A stretch of DNA of 64,000 nucleotides from Malachius bipustulatus (GCA_910589415.1 OU342637.1:42252162-42316161), one strand, 5' to 3'; numbered from the stretch's first letter, positions 33,500 through 44,772 are shown. Notes: generated from the sequence alone by a model not told the origin. Made by a program: numbers and translations.

Positions 33500-33695
33500 T
33501 GTCAGGTAACTGAATTACTGGTTGCCTGGTACTTATTTATTTATTATTATAATCTTATATTATTTAGTGATCTGTGATATTGACAATGACAATTAATACA
33601 TTTCATGTTTCTGGTTTTATTTTATATTTGAATAAATCAGTTTACGTCCGGCACTCATCGTGTTTGGTATTAAACATCCCCACGACTATATAATA
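33500..33695 (+). repeat. 3' LTR of Mag-like element
   Basis: 196 bp, no difference seen from the 5' LTR; followed by the GAATG target duplication at 33696-33700. Confidence 0.92.
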
Positions 33696-34261
33696 GAATG
33701 GAAGGTTTTAAAATAAATAAAAAAAGACATTTTAAATGTAGCGTAGGTAGATTGCTGAACATAGCCTCTCTATGCTGTGATAATATTCATAATTTTTATC
33801 AAATGCACTACTTATAAAATAACCTGAATAACTTCTAAACAAATTACAATAAAAAAGGTTTTTTGTATAATTATTAAAGTGCGTCAACTTCTGAGGTTAT
33901 TAGCACTTATTTCTGTGAGGGACGAGAGCAGGTATATTGGGGTTAGAGCAGTGTTAAGCTATATTTCCTTAAAAAGGTTATACATTTGAAGAAAAGCGAA
34001 AAACTGTTCGAGGCCATTTTCTTTTAATGATATGAGTTCATTTAGTGACTTTTCGTCGTGAAAACCGTAGAGTTGTCTGTTGGCATGTTTTGATGGACAT
34101 TCGGTCACTAAGTGGCGGACCGTTAGGAGCGTTTGGTATGTAGGGCATAGGGGGGTTCCTCTTTTGTGAACAGGTGGTTGTGTGTTATGTTTGTGTGACC
34201 AGTTGCTATCCGAGTGAGTATAACTTCCTTTCTGCGTGATAGTTTGTTTTTCTTTTTTATT

Positions 34262-34633
34262 TCATAAGGGGGGAGGGGGTTCGAAGCATATTCTTCCTAC
34301 TGCATAGCCTGAAGAAATCACTTTCCACTTTTTTTCGTAGTGTGTTGCGAGGGGATTGTTCAGTTGGGGGAGTTCAGCTGCTTCCTTTGAGAGTGCATCT
34401 ACTTTTTCGTTTTCTGTGATGCCAGCATGTGACGGGCACCACATTATGGCGACCTTCTTGCCTCTTTGTTCAATTGCTTTTGATATAGTCTGTTGGATCT
34501 GGATTGCAAGGGGGTAGGTACTGGAATACATTTTTTGTAGTACTTGGATTGATCTGAGTGAGTCAATGCATATGAGAAAGCTCTTGTTTGGGTTTTTGAG
34601 GGTATATTTGGATGCATCAGTATGAATCACCAC
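34262..34633 (-). pseudogene. RNase H domain of the I/R1-type LINE
   Basis: Open segment of 123 residues: HTDASKYTLK, ICIDSLRSIQVLQ, VAIMWCPSHAGITENEK and VDALSKEAAEL. The D, D and the PSHAGI-N--D motif fit the type I RNase H of I-like LINEs. The upstream part is shifted into another frame. Confidence 0.75.
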
Positions 34634-35131
34634 TGCAGCACTGATGATATCTATGACATCTTTGTAATGTCTCGAGTATTCAAAATGAGGGGGGTAGTAC
34701 TTTTTGGAAGTGCAGTTAGGGAGAAGTTATAATTTGGGGTGGGGGGGGGCGATACTTCATGGGGGGGACTTCGTGGCTTACGTTCAGAGACTTTGATATT
34801 AGAGGGAGGTCTAGTGATGCCAGAATTTTTATGATTGTCCGGTGTAGTGGGCAGCTCGATCGGTGCTTGAACTCGTATATATTTGCATATTTGGTTGAGA
34901 AAAGGGAGTGATATGCTGGGTTTTGTGGGTTTGCTGTGGTTTTCGCTGCATACGACAGTATCAAGTGTTGCCTTCGGATCCAGAGGGACGGTTCTTCAGT
35001 TAGTTTTAATAGGATTCTGACAGGACTGGTTCTATGAGCGCCGGTGGAAATTCTTATGGCGGTGTTATTGATGGTTTCTAAACTGTTGAGGGTGGATAAG
35101 GGAGCAGATGCGTAGACTATTGATCCGTAGT

Positions 35132-35710
35132 CTATTTGGATCTTATAAGGTATTTGTATACGGTAATTAGGAGTTTCTCTTGTGCTCCCCACTGGTGGTG
35201 ACCCAGTGTTTTAAGAAGGTCTAGTCTTTTGATACAATCCGCTTTGAGTTGTTTGATGTGTGGTTTCCAGGTAAGGTTTTCGTCCCAGGTTAGCCCTAAG
35301 AATTGTATCTCTGCACACTGGGGAAGTCGGCACTCATTTAGTATAAGCGTTGAGAATGGGATTTGATTTTTCTTGGAGAATATTACTAATTTTGTTTTTG
35401 TGGTGGAGAATCTGAATCCTGTGTTCTCGCCCCACTCTGCCAGTGACTTAATGGATTTTTGAATGAGACCGTGCATCCGTTTTTTGTCTGTTCCTCTGCA
35501 GTAGATAGCTAGGTCGTCGGCATATGAAACAGCTCTTACAGCGAGTATAATCATGGAAGTTATGTCATTAATAGCAATCAAGAATAAGGTGACACTCAGC
35601 ACAGATTCCTGGGGAAGTCCATTTTGGGTGGTGTATGTTTTGGATAGGGAGCCATTAGCTCTAACTTGGAAGCTTCGATTTGACCAAAAATTTCTGATGA
35701 ATTCAAACAT
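35132..35710 (-). pseudogene. Reverse transcriptase palm of the I/R1-type LINE
   Basis: Open segment of 192 residues with SYADDLAIYC (catalytic YADD), FSTTKTKLVIFSKK and FLGLTWDENLTWKPHI. The GLPQ motif before the palm reads GLPQESVLS, so the usual G after PQ is E. The frame continues with the overlapping 34716-35192 segment after a shift. Confidence 0.8.
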
Positions 35711-37369
35711 GTTGCCCCTTATGTTCCACCTAGAGAGCGTCTGAAGATTTTGTGCCTCCAGGTGGTGTTGTAGGCTTTTTCAATATCAAAAAATACCACA
35801 GCCACCTTCCGGTTGGTTACGAAGGCATCCATAATCTCTGTTTGCAGATTAACTAGGTTGTCGTTGGTTGATCTGTGGGTTCTGAAGCCGGTGGTTTGGC
35901 GTTAGCAGTTGGTTTTCTTCTAAGAACCACTTGAGTCTGTGGTTTTATATTTTTTCTAGGAGCTTACAGAGCGCGCAGGTGAGAGAGATAGGCCGATAGC
36001 TTGAAGGTTCCGTTTTGGTTTTATTTGGTTTAAAGATGGGCATGATTATCCATTCCCTTCAAGAGTCAGGAAAGCATTGTTTATGCCATATCTCGTTGTA
36101 GATGTTGAGCAGGACCTGAAGAGATTTGGTTACAGGTTTTGCAGGAATTTATATGGGATCTTGTCAGGGCCTGGGGCTGAATTTCTAGTCTTGGATAATG
36201 CCGTGGTTAGTTCTCCCATATTGATGGGCAAGTTTATAGGGTGCTTATCTTGTGGGTCGGTATTGAGAGCGATGTTCTCAACTTTTTTCTTTTTCGCAGG
36301 AATTTTTGCTTATATAACTTGTGACTGGAATTTTCTAAAAAAGTATGGCCTAGTATGTCTGAGATTTTGTCTTTTGCTATTATCAACTGATTTGTGGGGT
36401 TTCTTAGAGCTGGGATATGGAAACAAGTGGGTGCACCTTTTATTTGTTTGATTTTTCTCCATGTCTCTGCGACTGGTGTAGAGCTTAACATTGATGAGAC
36501 ATATTCTTTCCATGACGTTTTCTTGCTGTTTTTAACTATGCGTCTTGCTGTAGCTCTAAGTTTCTTAAAGGTTATCAGATTTTCGAGAGTTTTATTATTT
36601 TTATACTGCTTGAACGCGGTCTTGTAGTTGCGGATAGCTGTTTTGCAGCCTTTGTTTTACCAGAGGACTGTTCTAGGACTTGAGATGGTCTTTTTCATGC
36701 TGATGGTGCTCTTGACCGCTTCTGTGAGTCCGATGGTGAAGTTGGATACCGTTTCGTGGATGTTGCTGGTTATCGTGAAGGACTTCAGTTTATTATCCAC
36801 GTAGTCTTGGAATAAGGACCTGTTGATATCTTTGTCATTCAATTTTTCATTTGACATAAGGTCATGGGTTTGTTCTGGGTTATTTGTGTTAGACTGAGAG
36901 ATCTTAATAGGGAATTGGTTGCTATCATATGTGTGGTCTAGTACTTCCCAGGTGTAGTTTGGAGCATTGCGCGCATCGCAGAAACTTAGGTCTATTGCTG
37001 AGAACGTATTATTAGGTAAGGTTGTGGTATTAGGGCTAGAACTTTTTTAAATTCGTTGGGATGGAAGTCGAGATCAGGGGGTAGGTATACCTTGCAGATG
37101 TTGACTTTATTTGGGCACCATACTAAGCCAGCTACAACTTCCAACGGCGTTTTCAGAGGCATTACTTCGCTATGGTATTCGTTTTTTACTGAGATTGACA
37201 CTCCTCCACTAGCAATTTTGTGTGTGTCACAGAAAAAATTAAGGAACGTTTAGTTACAAATAAGTTGTTATTTATATAATAAGTTGAACGTTTAGTTTAA
37301 TACAAATAAATCTATGTGTTTCTTCCCGGTCACTAAAACGAGGTCCAGCTTGTAATCAATAAGCTTCCT

Positions 37370-37990
37370 AATAAAAAAACTACAGGCATTGATGAGGTCC
37401 CGGTAAGCATCATAAAGATGTGCTCGGGTCTAATATTAGGTGTAGGTACTTGTGCGGATTCTCAATGTCTCTGTCTGCGGGGGTAAATTCCCTGATGCTT
37501 TGGAGCTAGGTGCAGTTATCTCAATCTACAAAAAGGGCGACCCAACAGACATCGAAAATTACCAACCAATAGCATTGCTTCGCATTTTTTCTAAGATAAA
37601 GGAAAAAATCGTATGCAACAGAATAATGGAATTTCTTAAAAAGTTCAACCTGTTAACCGCTTGTCAGCACGGATTTCGACCTGATTTGTCCATGGAGTCG
37701 GGCGTTGTGTAGCTTGTGCTTGATAGGATGGACTCCGGTGAGTATGTTGTATCAATATTTTTTGACCTGACCCGAGCATTTGATTCTGTCGATATTGAGT
37801 TCGTGTCTCTGAACTTCGACCGATTAAGTATCCGTGGATGTGTCAACAGATAGATAACCTCGTTTCTTGAACATCGTAAAATATATAGTGAATGATGTCA
37901 TGTCAGGGGAATCCAATCTTGACTTAGGGATACCACAGGGAAGCGTAATGGCCCTCTGATCTTCTGACACAGACGTCTGTAAGAAATAAC
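37370..37990 (+). pseudogene. LINE reverse transcriptase fragment (plus), 5' piece
   Basis: Plus-strand frames read KTTGIDEVPVSIIKMCSG, then GAVISIYKKGDPTDIENYQP, IALLRIFSKIKEKIVCNRI and HGFRPDLSMESGVV, then FFDLTRAFDSVDIEFV near 37770. These are RT fingers and palm motifs of a Jockey/CR1-group LINE. A stop at 37710 and frame changes show decay. The link to the next fragment (38199 on) is uncertain, since the sequence between them is rearranged. Confidence 0.7.
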
Positions 37991-38198
37991 GAAATCAATA
38001 AATGCTATTTTGCAATTATCTCACTAAAAAAACATATTATCGACGAACAATCTGATCGCGGTCTATTATGCTGTGGCACACTCGGCCATCTCCTATACCA
38101 TACTAGTGTGGGGACAGGCCCGCGACACACAACGTGTTCTTTATTATGGAGAAAGCTACTAACCAACATCTTTTAAAGTACCGGGAAGGAAATAATAT

Positions 38199-38872
38199 TT
38201 GGCGACCGCCAATACGGATTCCGCAAACAGAGGTCAACTGGTGTCCTCTTCACCTACATCATCGAGCTGTCGAACAGCTCAATCATGCACCATGAGGAGT
38301 CTAGAGGGGTTGCGCTTGATATTTCTAGAGCTGTCGATTGTGTGTGGCATAATGGATTGTTGGCAAAACTTCAGGCTTATGGCATGCCGGAGAAATTCTG
38401 CCTGTGGCTTGCGAGTTATTTCGGAGATCTCCTTTTACAGTCGATGAAGTTCTTTCTGAGACTTTCTCTATCAATGTCGGTGTGCCTCAGAGATCCATTT
38501 TATCTTCGACTCTCTTTCTAACATTTATCAACGATTTGCTTGAAACAACAAAAGATTCAATATACAGTTTTGCCGATGACAGTACACTCGTATCTTCTTA
38601 TACCTTAGATGCACGAAAATCTGCCATTGACGCACATACTCGCAAAGAGCAAGAAGTTGCTATACTTAACAATGACTTAAAGGAGATTCTAACTTGGGGC
38701 GATAGAAACCAAGTTCAATTGAATTCGGGAAAAACCAAAGCAGTCATTTTATCCAAAAAGGCCACCGTTTTGGAGCCAGATAAGCTGATGGCGGAGCACT
38801 CTCTTACTCCATCGTCATCTCTTTGTTTACTTGGAGTGAACCTCGGTGCAAACATATCTTGGCATGACCATA
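38199..38872 (+). pseudogene. LINE reverse transcriptase fragment (plus), middle piece
   Basis: Reads QYGFRKQRSTGVLFTYIIEL, RGVALDISRAVDCVWHNGLL, AYGMPEKFCLWLASYF, then after a frame change SETFSINVGVPQRSILSS, YSFADDSTLVSS and VQLNSGKTKAVILSKK. FADD is the catalytic box. Jockey/CR1 group. Interrupted at 38872 by a minus-strand LINE; the matching C-terminal part resumes near 39805. Confidence 0.8.
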
Positions 38873-39804
38873 TGTTTATTTATTTATTTATTTATTTCTT
38901 TATTTAATGTTTCCAACGGGTCCTCACCCATTAACAGGAAACTATAAACATAGAAACAGTCCAGAATATTACCGCCAACATTTATGTTTAAATCTTAAAT
39001 TAAATAAACAAAGAATTTCTTATTACAGAAAGAGAAAAAAGAAGTAATAAACACTAAATTACATTATACTATATTATACCTATACTACCCAACCCAACAG
39101 TAACAAGAGAAAAACAGAATTTATCCTAAACCTTAGAACTAAATAAATACAACAAAAGATATATACAAAATGTTCAAGGAGAGCTGAATACCATAATAGT
39201 TTTGGTCCAATGCTACACAATGAACACTTATCATTTCAAGGGAATCGTGATGTATATCGCATGTGTCACATATTGAATTGAAATTGTGCATACATAATAA
39301 GAGTGGGCTATTTTGCAGTAAATTTGTTCTCGATTGTTGAGTGTAAAAACAAAGATCGCTCCGGGTCTGAAGCTTCGGAGCATGGAAGTAGATGTGCGCT
39401 AGGAGGTATTCACAATCAATGTTACCATTAACTAATTTATAGATAAATTTAATTGAAGCTATTGATCGACGCAATTCTAGCGAGTCAACATGAAAGCTCC
39501 GAAGCAAGATGTCATGACTACTGCCCCTGGCGGGGTAAACACCATCAACTTTGAATTGGCAAAATTTGACCAGAGAAGCATATTCCAATTTAGTCCTTAC
39601 CAAAGAGAAATAGAGCGTCCAAAGACTAGAAACATCAGAGAATTCGGTACAAGTTCGAATTAAATATCCCAGTACTCTGAAGGATGAAGTCACTGTGTTG
39701 TTAATATGCTGCACAAAGTTCAGTCTTTCATCAAACAACACACCTAAGTCATTTACCTGGTTTTGTCTCTTGAGAGCCAGATCCCCAATATCTGCGATCC
39801 CCAA
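38873..39804 (-). pseudogene. 5'-truncated Jockey/CR1-like LINE nested in the plus-strand LINE
   Basis: Open frame at 39139-39804 (minus): QVNDLGVLFDERLNFVQHIN, LWTLYFSLVRTKLEYAS and LELRRSIASIKFIYKLVNGN, the thumb region of a LINE RT. The 3' end is at the low-coordinate side, ending CGTTGGAAACATTAAATAAA and then an AAAT-type tail (38873-38905), typical of Jockey/CR1-like LINEs. The 5' end stops in the RT thumb, as with incomplete reverse transcription. A 15-bp direct repeat (GATCCCCAATATCTG) at 39780-39794 and 39796-39810 marks the distal junction. Confidence 0.75.
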
Positions 39805-40085
39805 TATCTGTTGCAGGTTTGACGAAGCTGCTTCTCAATAACTTGGAACATGTTCCGCACAAAGAAATTTTATACCCTTGAACAGCTTCTCCTCTTATAC
39901 AAGACTCAAATACGACTATCTTGGAGTACTGCTCACATGTTTGGAGCTCAGCGCCTAAATATACGATGAGATTACTCGACTCCATTCAGAAAAGAGCCAT
40001 TCACTTGATTGGGGACCCAGATTTGACGAAAAAGTTAGACACTCTCGAACATCGAAGAAAAGTAACTGACCTAAATCTGTTTTAA
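39805..40085 (+). pseudogene. LINE reverse transcriptase fragment (plus), 3' piece
   Basis: Continues the interrupted plus-strand LINE: QLLLLYKTQIRL, then after frame changes YCSHVWSSAPKYTMRLLDSI, QKRAIHLIGDPDLTKKLDTL and EHRRKVTDLNL. These are C-terminal RT motifs. Ends near 40085 without a clear tail. Confidence 0.65.
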
Positions 40086-41689
40086 GTGATTCATAAAATA
40101 TAATTTTTTAAACCTTTGTTACTTCTTAAAATATATTATGATTATCATGAAGAGTGCATAATGTAAAATCGGGTGACATAAAGTGCCGTAGCGGTTCATT
40201 ATTTCACGTTTGGCATAATCTGCCGCGTTACTGCATGTCGGCCAGTCAACGATTAAGTCAAATTCTAGTGAGCGGCCCTAGCGCGAGTGCTGATGTACCT
40301 AGTTCGACACTGAGCTACATAGCCCGACACCTTCCGCTCCCTAATAAAGCTGGTTGACCCAATGCACCTATTAGAGAAACATCATAGTTTATTCGCAGAT
40401 CGACAGATCTATGTACAATTATTATTATTTTGTGTTTTGTGATTCAATAAAAGAAATATCTTCCGCACTGGGAAAATCTATTATTCAATCAAATGTGGCT
40501 GCACAAAATCTGTAAGATGACTACCTCAAAAATGTAAAGAAGTGTATATTAAGCAATATGTCACGTTTATGAACTGACGTGATAAAAAAAGCGTTAATAG
40601 CTTCAAATAAACACTTACATAAGATGTGATTGCATTGGAAAGTTTTTTTTTTCTATTTTATGATAATTACTTTTCGTTCTAATTTAAGTCACTCGTAGAT
40701 AAAATTTTGTATGCAACGATATGCATAAAGTGCCCTTTTTTCACTTCCGGGATTGCCGCATTCGCCTGCTGCTCGTGCGGTCAAACTTCCCAGTCTTGAA
40801 AAAAAAGTACCACTTTATGCACTTGTTGCATAAATAATTGTTATCATTCTTCTACAAAACATATATAAAAATCAGCACTCAGAATTTAAAAAAAGCTAGT
40901 AATGCTTTTACGCACCTTTAACACCCGGTACCTATAATTTCCTATAAATCCCGGCCCACGGCACAAGAAGATATACGCGTACCTACATGGTACATACATA
41001 CTAATACTACCCTATCCCACATATTTTGTTAGGTCCCTGCTCAGAAAATAATTATGGTCTGGCGGCTCTGGGCTCTTGGACTACCACGTAATCGGGTGGT
41101 ATTAACAAATTACTGGAAAGTTTAACATATTGAAAACTCTGAATTAAAATTTATGTTGTCTTCGTCATATGCTCTAGTAAGGACGTCTGTTACCAGATAA
41201 GTTATCTTGGAGTTAGGCCAAGAAATGAAAGAGACGATAGGCCGGGGTTCCATTTGTGGTTTTTAAACTTCGGGCCAACCATAGTATCTACCCGGAGCAG
41301 AGTTGTAAATTATAAATTTTGTTGGCTGTTGTTGAAAAGCATCATTCGTTTGATCGTTTTGAAGACGTTTGTAGCAATTCTCGTCTGACTAAATGTTACT
41401 GAAGATATGTATGTAGTCGGTCCTATTCACGTCTACTGTTACATTGCCTATATCAGCTTGTCGTGTCGAATAAGAAGTATCTAATTCCGGATGTAATTTG
41501 AGAAATTTACAAATTCATCCCGAAAGCTTGCATTTTAGAAATACACAGTTGATATAACTTTTGGCTGTTTAAATGCCACATGAACCCAAGATTTAATAAC
41601 AATCTCTATTTCGAACTAGCCGAGTCACGACTATCTGGTATAAATTATACCTACAGGGTGTTAAAAAATAAGTATCGAATATTTTGTAG
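40086..41689. other. Long stretch without recognised genes
   Basis: AT-rich DNA. Similar short motifs (GTGCATAA/TTTATGCAC, CATAAAGTGCC) near 40155-40195 and 40730-40840 may be remnants of an inverted-repeat element but do not align well. A CAGGGTGTTAAAAAATA end near 41654 resembles the TA-CAGGGTG element ends. Confidence 0.4.
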
Positions 41690-41734
41690 ATACAGTGTGG
41701 ACCAAAAGAAGAACGGTTTCGATGATACGGAGAA

Positions 41735-42400
41735 ATTTTAACATTTTGCGTCTGTAGGTACATTATTTTTTTTATTATGTATCTACAAACAAACGATGGA
41801 AAGTATAAACCAAAACAAAATATTAGATAAGGTGATACAAAAAAAAGATAAGGGGATAAGGTGATAAGATAAGAAATAGAATAATCTTTCACAAGACAAT
41901 TTTTTTTTCTATTTTTTTTTGCAATAACCTGTATTTCCTGTCATAGTCGGCTATTAATCAGACAAACACTAATTAAATCGAATAAAAATAAAAATCTAGG
42001 TCATATGAGTATAATTTATTGAAAAAGAGCTTGTCTTTTTTTTTGTTGTGTTTGACAAGCTCTTTTTCAATAAATTATACTCATATGACCTAGATTTTTA
42101 TTTTTATTCGATGAATTTGAGTATACTATGGCCAACCTATATGACACTAATTAAATGACATAAGTTGTCGGCGTACAAGCTCTAAATTGATATGAATGTT
42201 TATTCTAATGTTGGAGTTTTAGAGAGAGTTCGAGGTTCGAGTATCGCGCCTGCTTGAAAATGGGAGGAATGCACTTTGAACATCTTATCTAACTCCTTTT
42301 CTTTTGGTTATGTTTATACTTTCCATCGTTTTTTTGTATACTCGTATAATGAAAAAAAAATTAATGTGCAGACGCAAAATGGTAAAATGATTGGAAAAAT
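41735..42400. repeat. Imperfect foldback, arms about 90 bp
   Basis: The left arm (ATTTTGCGTCTG... through AACGATGGAAAGTATAAAC, about 41735-41815) pairs with the reverse complement of 42305-42400 (GTTTATACTTTCCATCGTTT through GCAGACGCAAAAT). The intervening DNA holds the perfect hairpin at 41978-42111. Likely a diverged foldback/MITE. Confidence 0.6.
41978..42111. repeat. Perfect 58-bp-arm hairpin
   Basis: 41978-42035 and 42054-42111 are exact reverse complements over 58 bases, separated by an 18-base T-rich loop. Short direct repeats ACACTAATTAAAT at 41966-41978 and 42144-42156 flank it. A perfect arm of this length implies a recent origin (foldback insertion, template switch) and would give a long double-stranded RNA if transcribed. 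Confidence 0.9.
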
Positions 42401-42484
42401 CATCCGTATCTTATGTACGGATGTACGATGTAAATAAGTCACGTGACTGCTGAAATACGACTGATGCTCCTCGGTAAATCAAAC

Positions 42485-42521
42485 GTTTCGATAGTGCAAT
42501 GGAGTCTTGCACTATCGAACT
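42485..42521. repeat. Short hairpin
   Basis: TTCGATAGTGCA and TGCACTATCGAA form a 12-bp perfect stem with a loop of about 8 bases. It lies just before the errantivirus flank. Function unknown; it could be part of a small inverted-repeat remnant. Confidence 0.6.
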
Positions 42522-42561
42522 ATTAAGTGTAAATAGTGAAACAGATTTTATAATAACTAGG

Positions 42562-42656
42562 CCTGGGTTACCTCAGACGCCCCTTGAAGTTAGCGAGTGG
42601 AAAACATTAAAAACGAGCTAACTTCATAAAAATGAGAGGTTACCCAAAGTAGGTAG
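42562..42656. repeat. Small imperfect inverted repeat
   Basis: GGGTTACCTCAGACG and AAGTTAGC at the left face GCTAACTTCAT and ATGAGAGGTTACCC at the right. About 95 bp, non-coding; possible MITE remnant. Confidence 0.45.
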
Positions 42657-42759
42657 CATACAATTATACGGTTATAATAATACTAATAATAATAATGTAT
42701 ACAAATATAGCTGAACAAAAATTGTTACATACGGACAGTCGTTATCGTTAGTAGGTATG

Positions 42760-43013
42760 ATTTAAGTTTTCGGAAAGGGCGGATAGGTTTTTAAAAAGGG
42801 GAGCAAAACCTACAAGTTGATTCAAGCGAGTATATTTCTAGACTGAATTATTATTTTACATTTATCAAGAGAATAATGAAACAATCGGCTCAGCAACTAG
42901 CAGCCTTTCTGTGAAACAGTAATTTTAGAAAATGCAAGTGCATCAGAATAAAATAACATGACAATGATTACTTATATTAACATATGATATCCTATTCTAG
43001 TGTTTCCTTAACT
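42760..43013 (-). repeat. 3' LTR of errantivirus-like element
   Basis: 254 bp, no difference seen from 50400-50653. On the minus strand it starts AGTTAAGGAAACAC. The polypurine-like stretch AAGGATGGAGG lies just upstream (minus strand, 43024-43014). Confidence 0.92.
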
Positions 43014-43024
43014 CCTCCATCCTT
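43014..43024 (-). other. Polypurine tract candidate
   Basis: Minus strand AAGGATGGAGG directly abuts the 3' LTR start; one T interrupts the purines. The env stop codon (43025-43023) overlaps its 5' edge. Confidence 0.55.
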
Positions 43025-44465
43025 AGAATGGAACCCGGGGCAAAGCAACTGGGTTCTGTGACTCAGGTCCTTGACCTTCGGACTTTGGCGGTTTTACTAC
43101 ATTCTTAAATTTCTTAATGTAGAGATAATATGACAAATATAAAATTAAACATGTCACTATAATGTAAATTAAAATAGTCCATACACTAATATTATTATAA
43201 TGAATTGGAACACGGGCCATACTATCTAAATTGTTCTTTTGCATTTCTAATGCATTTTGAATATACTTAACATCATCTAGATGAACAGATTCGATTTTTA
43301 ATGGTTTGAAAATCATATTTGAGTTTTTCATAAACATATTATATTGAAATTCTAAATCTGCTAATTTGATTGGTTTAAGTATACTTTCTTTATTTTGATA
43401 GTTTTTAATGTTAATGTCTCCAATTCGTACTTCACAATAGGGATTAAGTTCAATTAAGTATGTTCCTTCAAGGGGGACATTGTCTGAATTTTCACCACAC
43501 GTTTGTTTAGCCACTGCTTTTTGAGGCACAATCACAATCCATCGGTTATCTTCTAACTTCTGAGTTTTGACATTGGTGATTTCTATTGGTATATGTCGGC
43601 AATTGGTGATGTTGTTCATAAACTTCAGCAACTGGACTTCACATGGGATTTCTTCTTGTCTTCTGATCTTTACAGGATTCGATTCATGGCAGATGAATGA
43701 ATTTTTCTTTACTTCTTGACATTTGGAGTCAGAAAACATATAGTTCTGCTCGTTCAGGATCAGGTATTTGGATCTGGGTACTATTAGTTTGAAGGATTTA
43801 TTCATAGGTGTTGGTAAAGGATAAAGATGATAATAATTATAAATCTCATTGTCCACAATTGGGATTTCAATGATAAATATTATTTGATTACCTTTACTGT
43901 AACTTTTTATTTCCATGATTTTTTCGAATAGAAGAATATTTTCTAAGCTGGGTTCGAAGGCTAATTTTTTTTTTGTTAGAAAGCTACTAATCATTTTGAC
44001 TTCTGACAAGAGGTCTTCTGGGTCTACAATTGAATTATGAAAAGTATTCAGCTTAGCAAAAGTAATGGCTACTTCTATTTTTTCTAGAATATCGTATATT
44101 ATTTGAAACTCTGTAGTTATTTGGGAAATGACCATTTGAATCAAGAAATAGTGGTGAGTTTGGATGTTTTCAAGTTCAACTGTTTTCAATACTTGTTGAA
44201 TTTGTTTAACTCGTGATTCCAATACTAATTGATTGTGAGACAAGACTTGAGTGTTATTTTCAAAGTTTTCGATTGATTTCTCGAGGAGTGTAATTTGATC
44301 TTTTATGATTGTTTTAATTTTAACTTGGTTGTCAGATAATTCGCTTATTGCTCGATCGTATCTTTCTGCATCAGATTGATCTAAATTTCCGGTTATTGCT
44401 TTTATTATTGAGCCAAGTCCATCTAAAAGTCCTCTTTTGAATCGATTTTGAATCAATGGATTCAA
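43023..44465 (-). pseudogene. env: Env, C-terminal (TM) part, gypsy type
   Basis: Frame of 480 residues, open up to 44498, with no ATG at the start (the first in-frame candidate is TTG). Near its N-terminus it has the furin-type NRFKR followed by GLLDGLGS and IIKAITGNLD, the conserved start of the fusion subunit in insect gypsy-type envelopes (baculovirus F-like). Hydrophobic segment near residues 430-455, then a short KK-rich cytoplasmic tail. The part that should precede the furin motif lies in a different frame (44371-44772), with the frame change near the four-A run at 44435-44438. It is therefore broken or needs recoding, or the assembly has a one-base error. Confidence 0.8.
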
Positions 44466-44772
44466 TTGCTTTATTTGTAATTGTATCTTGCCATTTAGTT
44501 ATTATATTAATTAAATTATAAGAATTGTGAAATTCTTGATCATAACCGAATTTTGATTCGTTGCTCTTAAGTGTATTTTTTAATGTCAGAAATTGATTTC
44601 GCAAAATCTGAAATTCTTTAATTACGGTACTTACGTCGAATATTTGAATGAATGACCAGCGATCTATTTGGTTTTGAACATTGCCTAGTTTCAATGGGAG
44701 TAGGCCAGGATTGTCATTATAATCGGTATATTTGGGATTTTCTAATTGACCGGTTGAGTGGGAGAAGTACAA
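44371..44772 (-). pseudogene. env: Env, N-terminal (SU) part, gypsy type
   Basis: Frame open from 44772 to 44371, overlapping the C-terminal env frame by about 128 bases. Reads LENPKYTDYNDNPGLLPLKL, GNVQNQIDRWSFIQIFDVST and ESIDSKSIQKR. The -KLG--------W-F--FD- and IDS near the cleavage site follow the gypsy-type env pattern. It starts inside the end of pol with no ATG; a CCTCCTCTTGTTGCAG acceptor-like sequence lies at the pol end (minus strand, near 44776), so a spliced RNA with a start codon from the leader is likely. A shift to the next frame (one extra or two missing bases) separates it from the fusion subunit. Confidence 0.65.

Larger units (their letters stand above)
28713..33695 (+). 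mobile_element. Complete Mag-like Ty3/gypsy LTR retrotransposon
   Basis: Two 196-bp LTRs that read as identical by eye (28713-28908, 33500-33695) bound 4591 bp of internal sequence. The 5-bp target duplication GAATG is present at 28708-28712 and 33696-33700. A single uninterrupted gag-pol frame (29042-33178), a primer-binding site next to the 5' LTR and a polypurine tract next to the 3' LTR complete it. Identical LTRs and the open frame point to recent insertion and possible activity. The gag layout and compact single ORF fit the Mag lineage. Confidence 0.93.
33880..37243 (-). pseudogene. Degenerate I/R1-type LINE with RNase H (minus strand)
   Basis: Read on the minus strand from high to low coordinates: endonuclease remnant near 37201-36992 (VCVYLPPDLDFHP-like LPPDLDFHPNEF); linker at 36857-36234; reverse transcriptase start near 36180 (PGPDKIPYKFLQN); GFRTHRSTNDNLVNLQTEI and VVFFDIEKAYN near 35900-35760; palm with SYADDLAIYC at 35710-35132; thumb at 35192-34716; RNase H at 34633-34262 (DASK, CPSHAGITENEKVDALSKE); and a C-terminal region with RRKEVILTRIATGHTNITHN to about 33880. 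Frames change several times and stops occur in most segments, so it is dead. RNase H after the RT fits the I/R1 group. The 5' end is truncated near 37243; no clear tail was seen. Confidence 0.8.

Noticed and set aside
40150..40840. Possible inverted-repeat element with GTGCATAA and CATAAAGTGCC motifs
   Set aside because: The arms do not align beyond a few short words.
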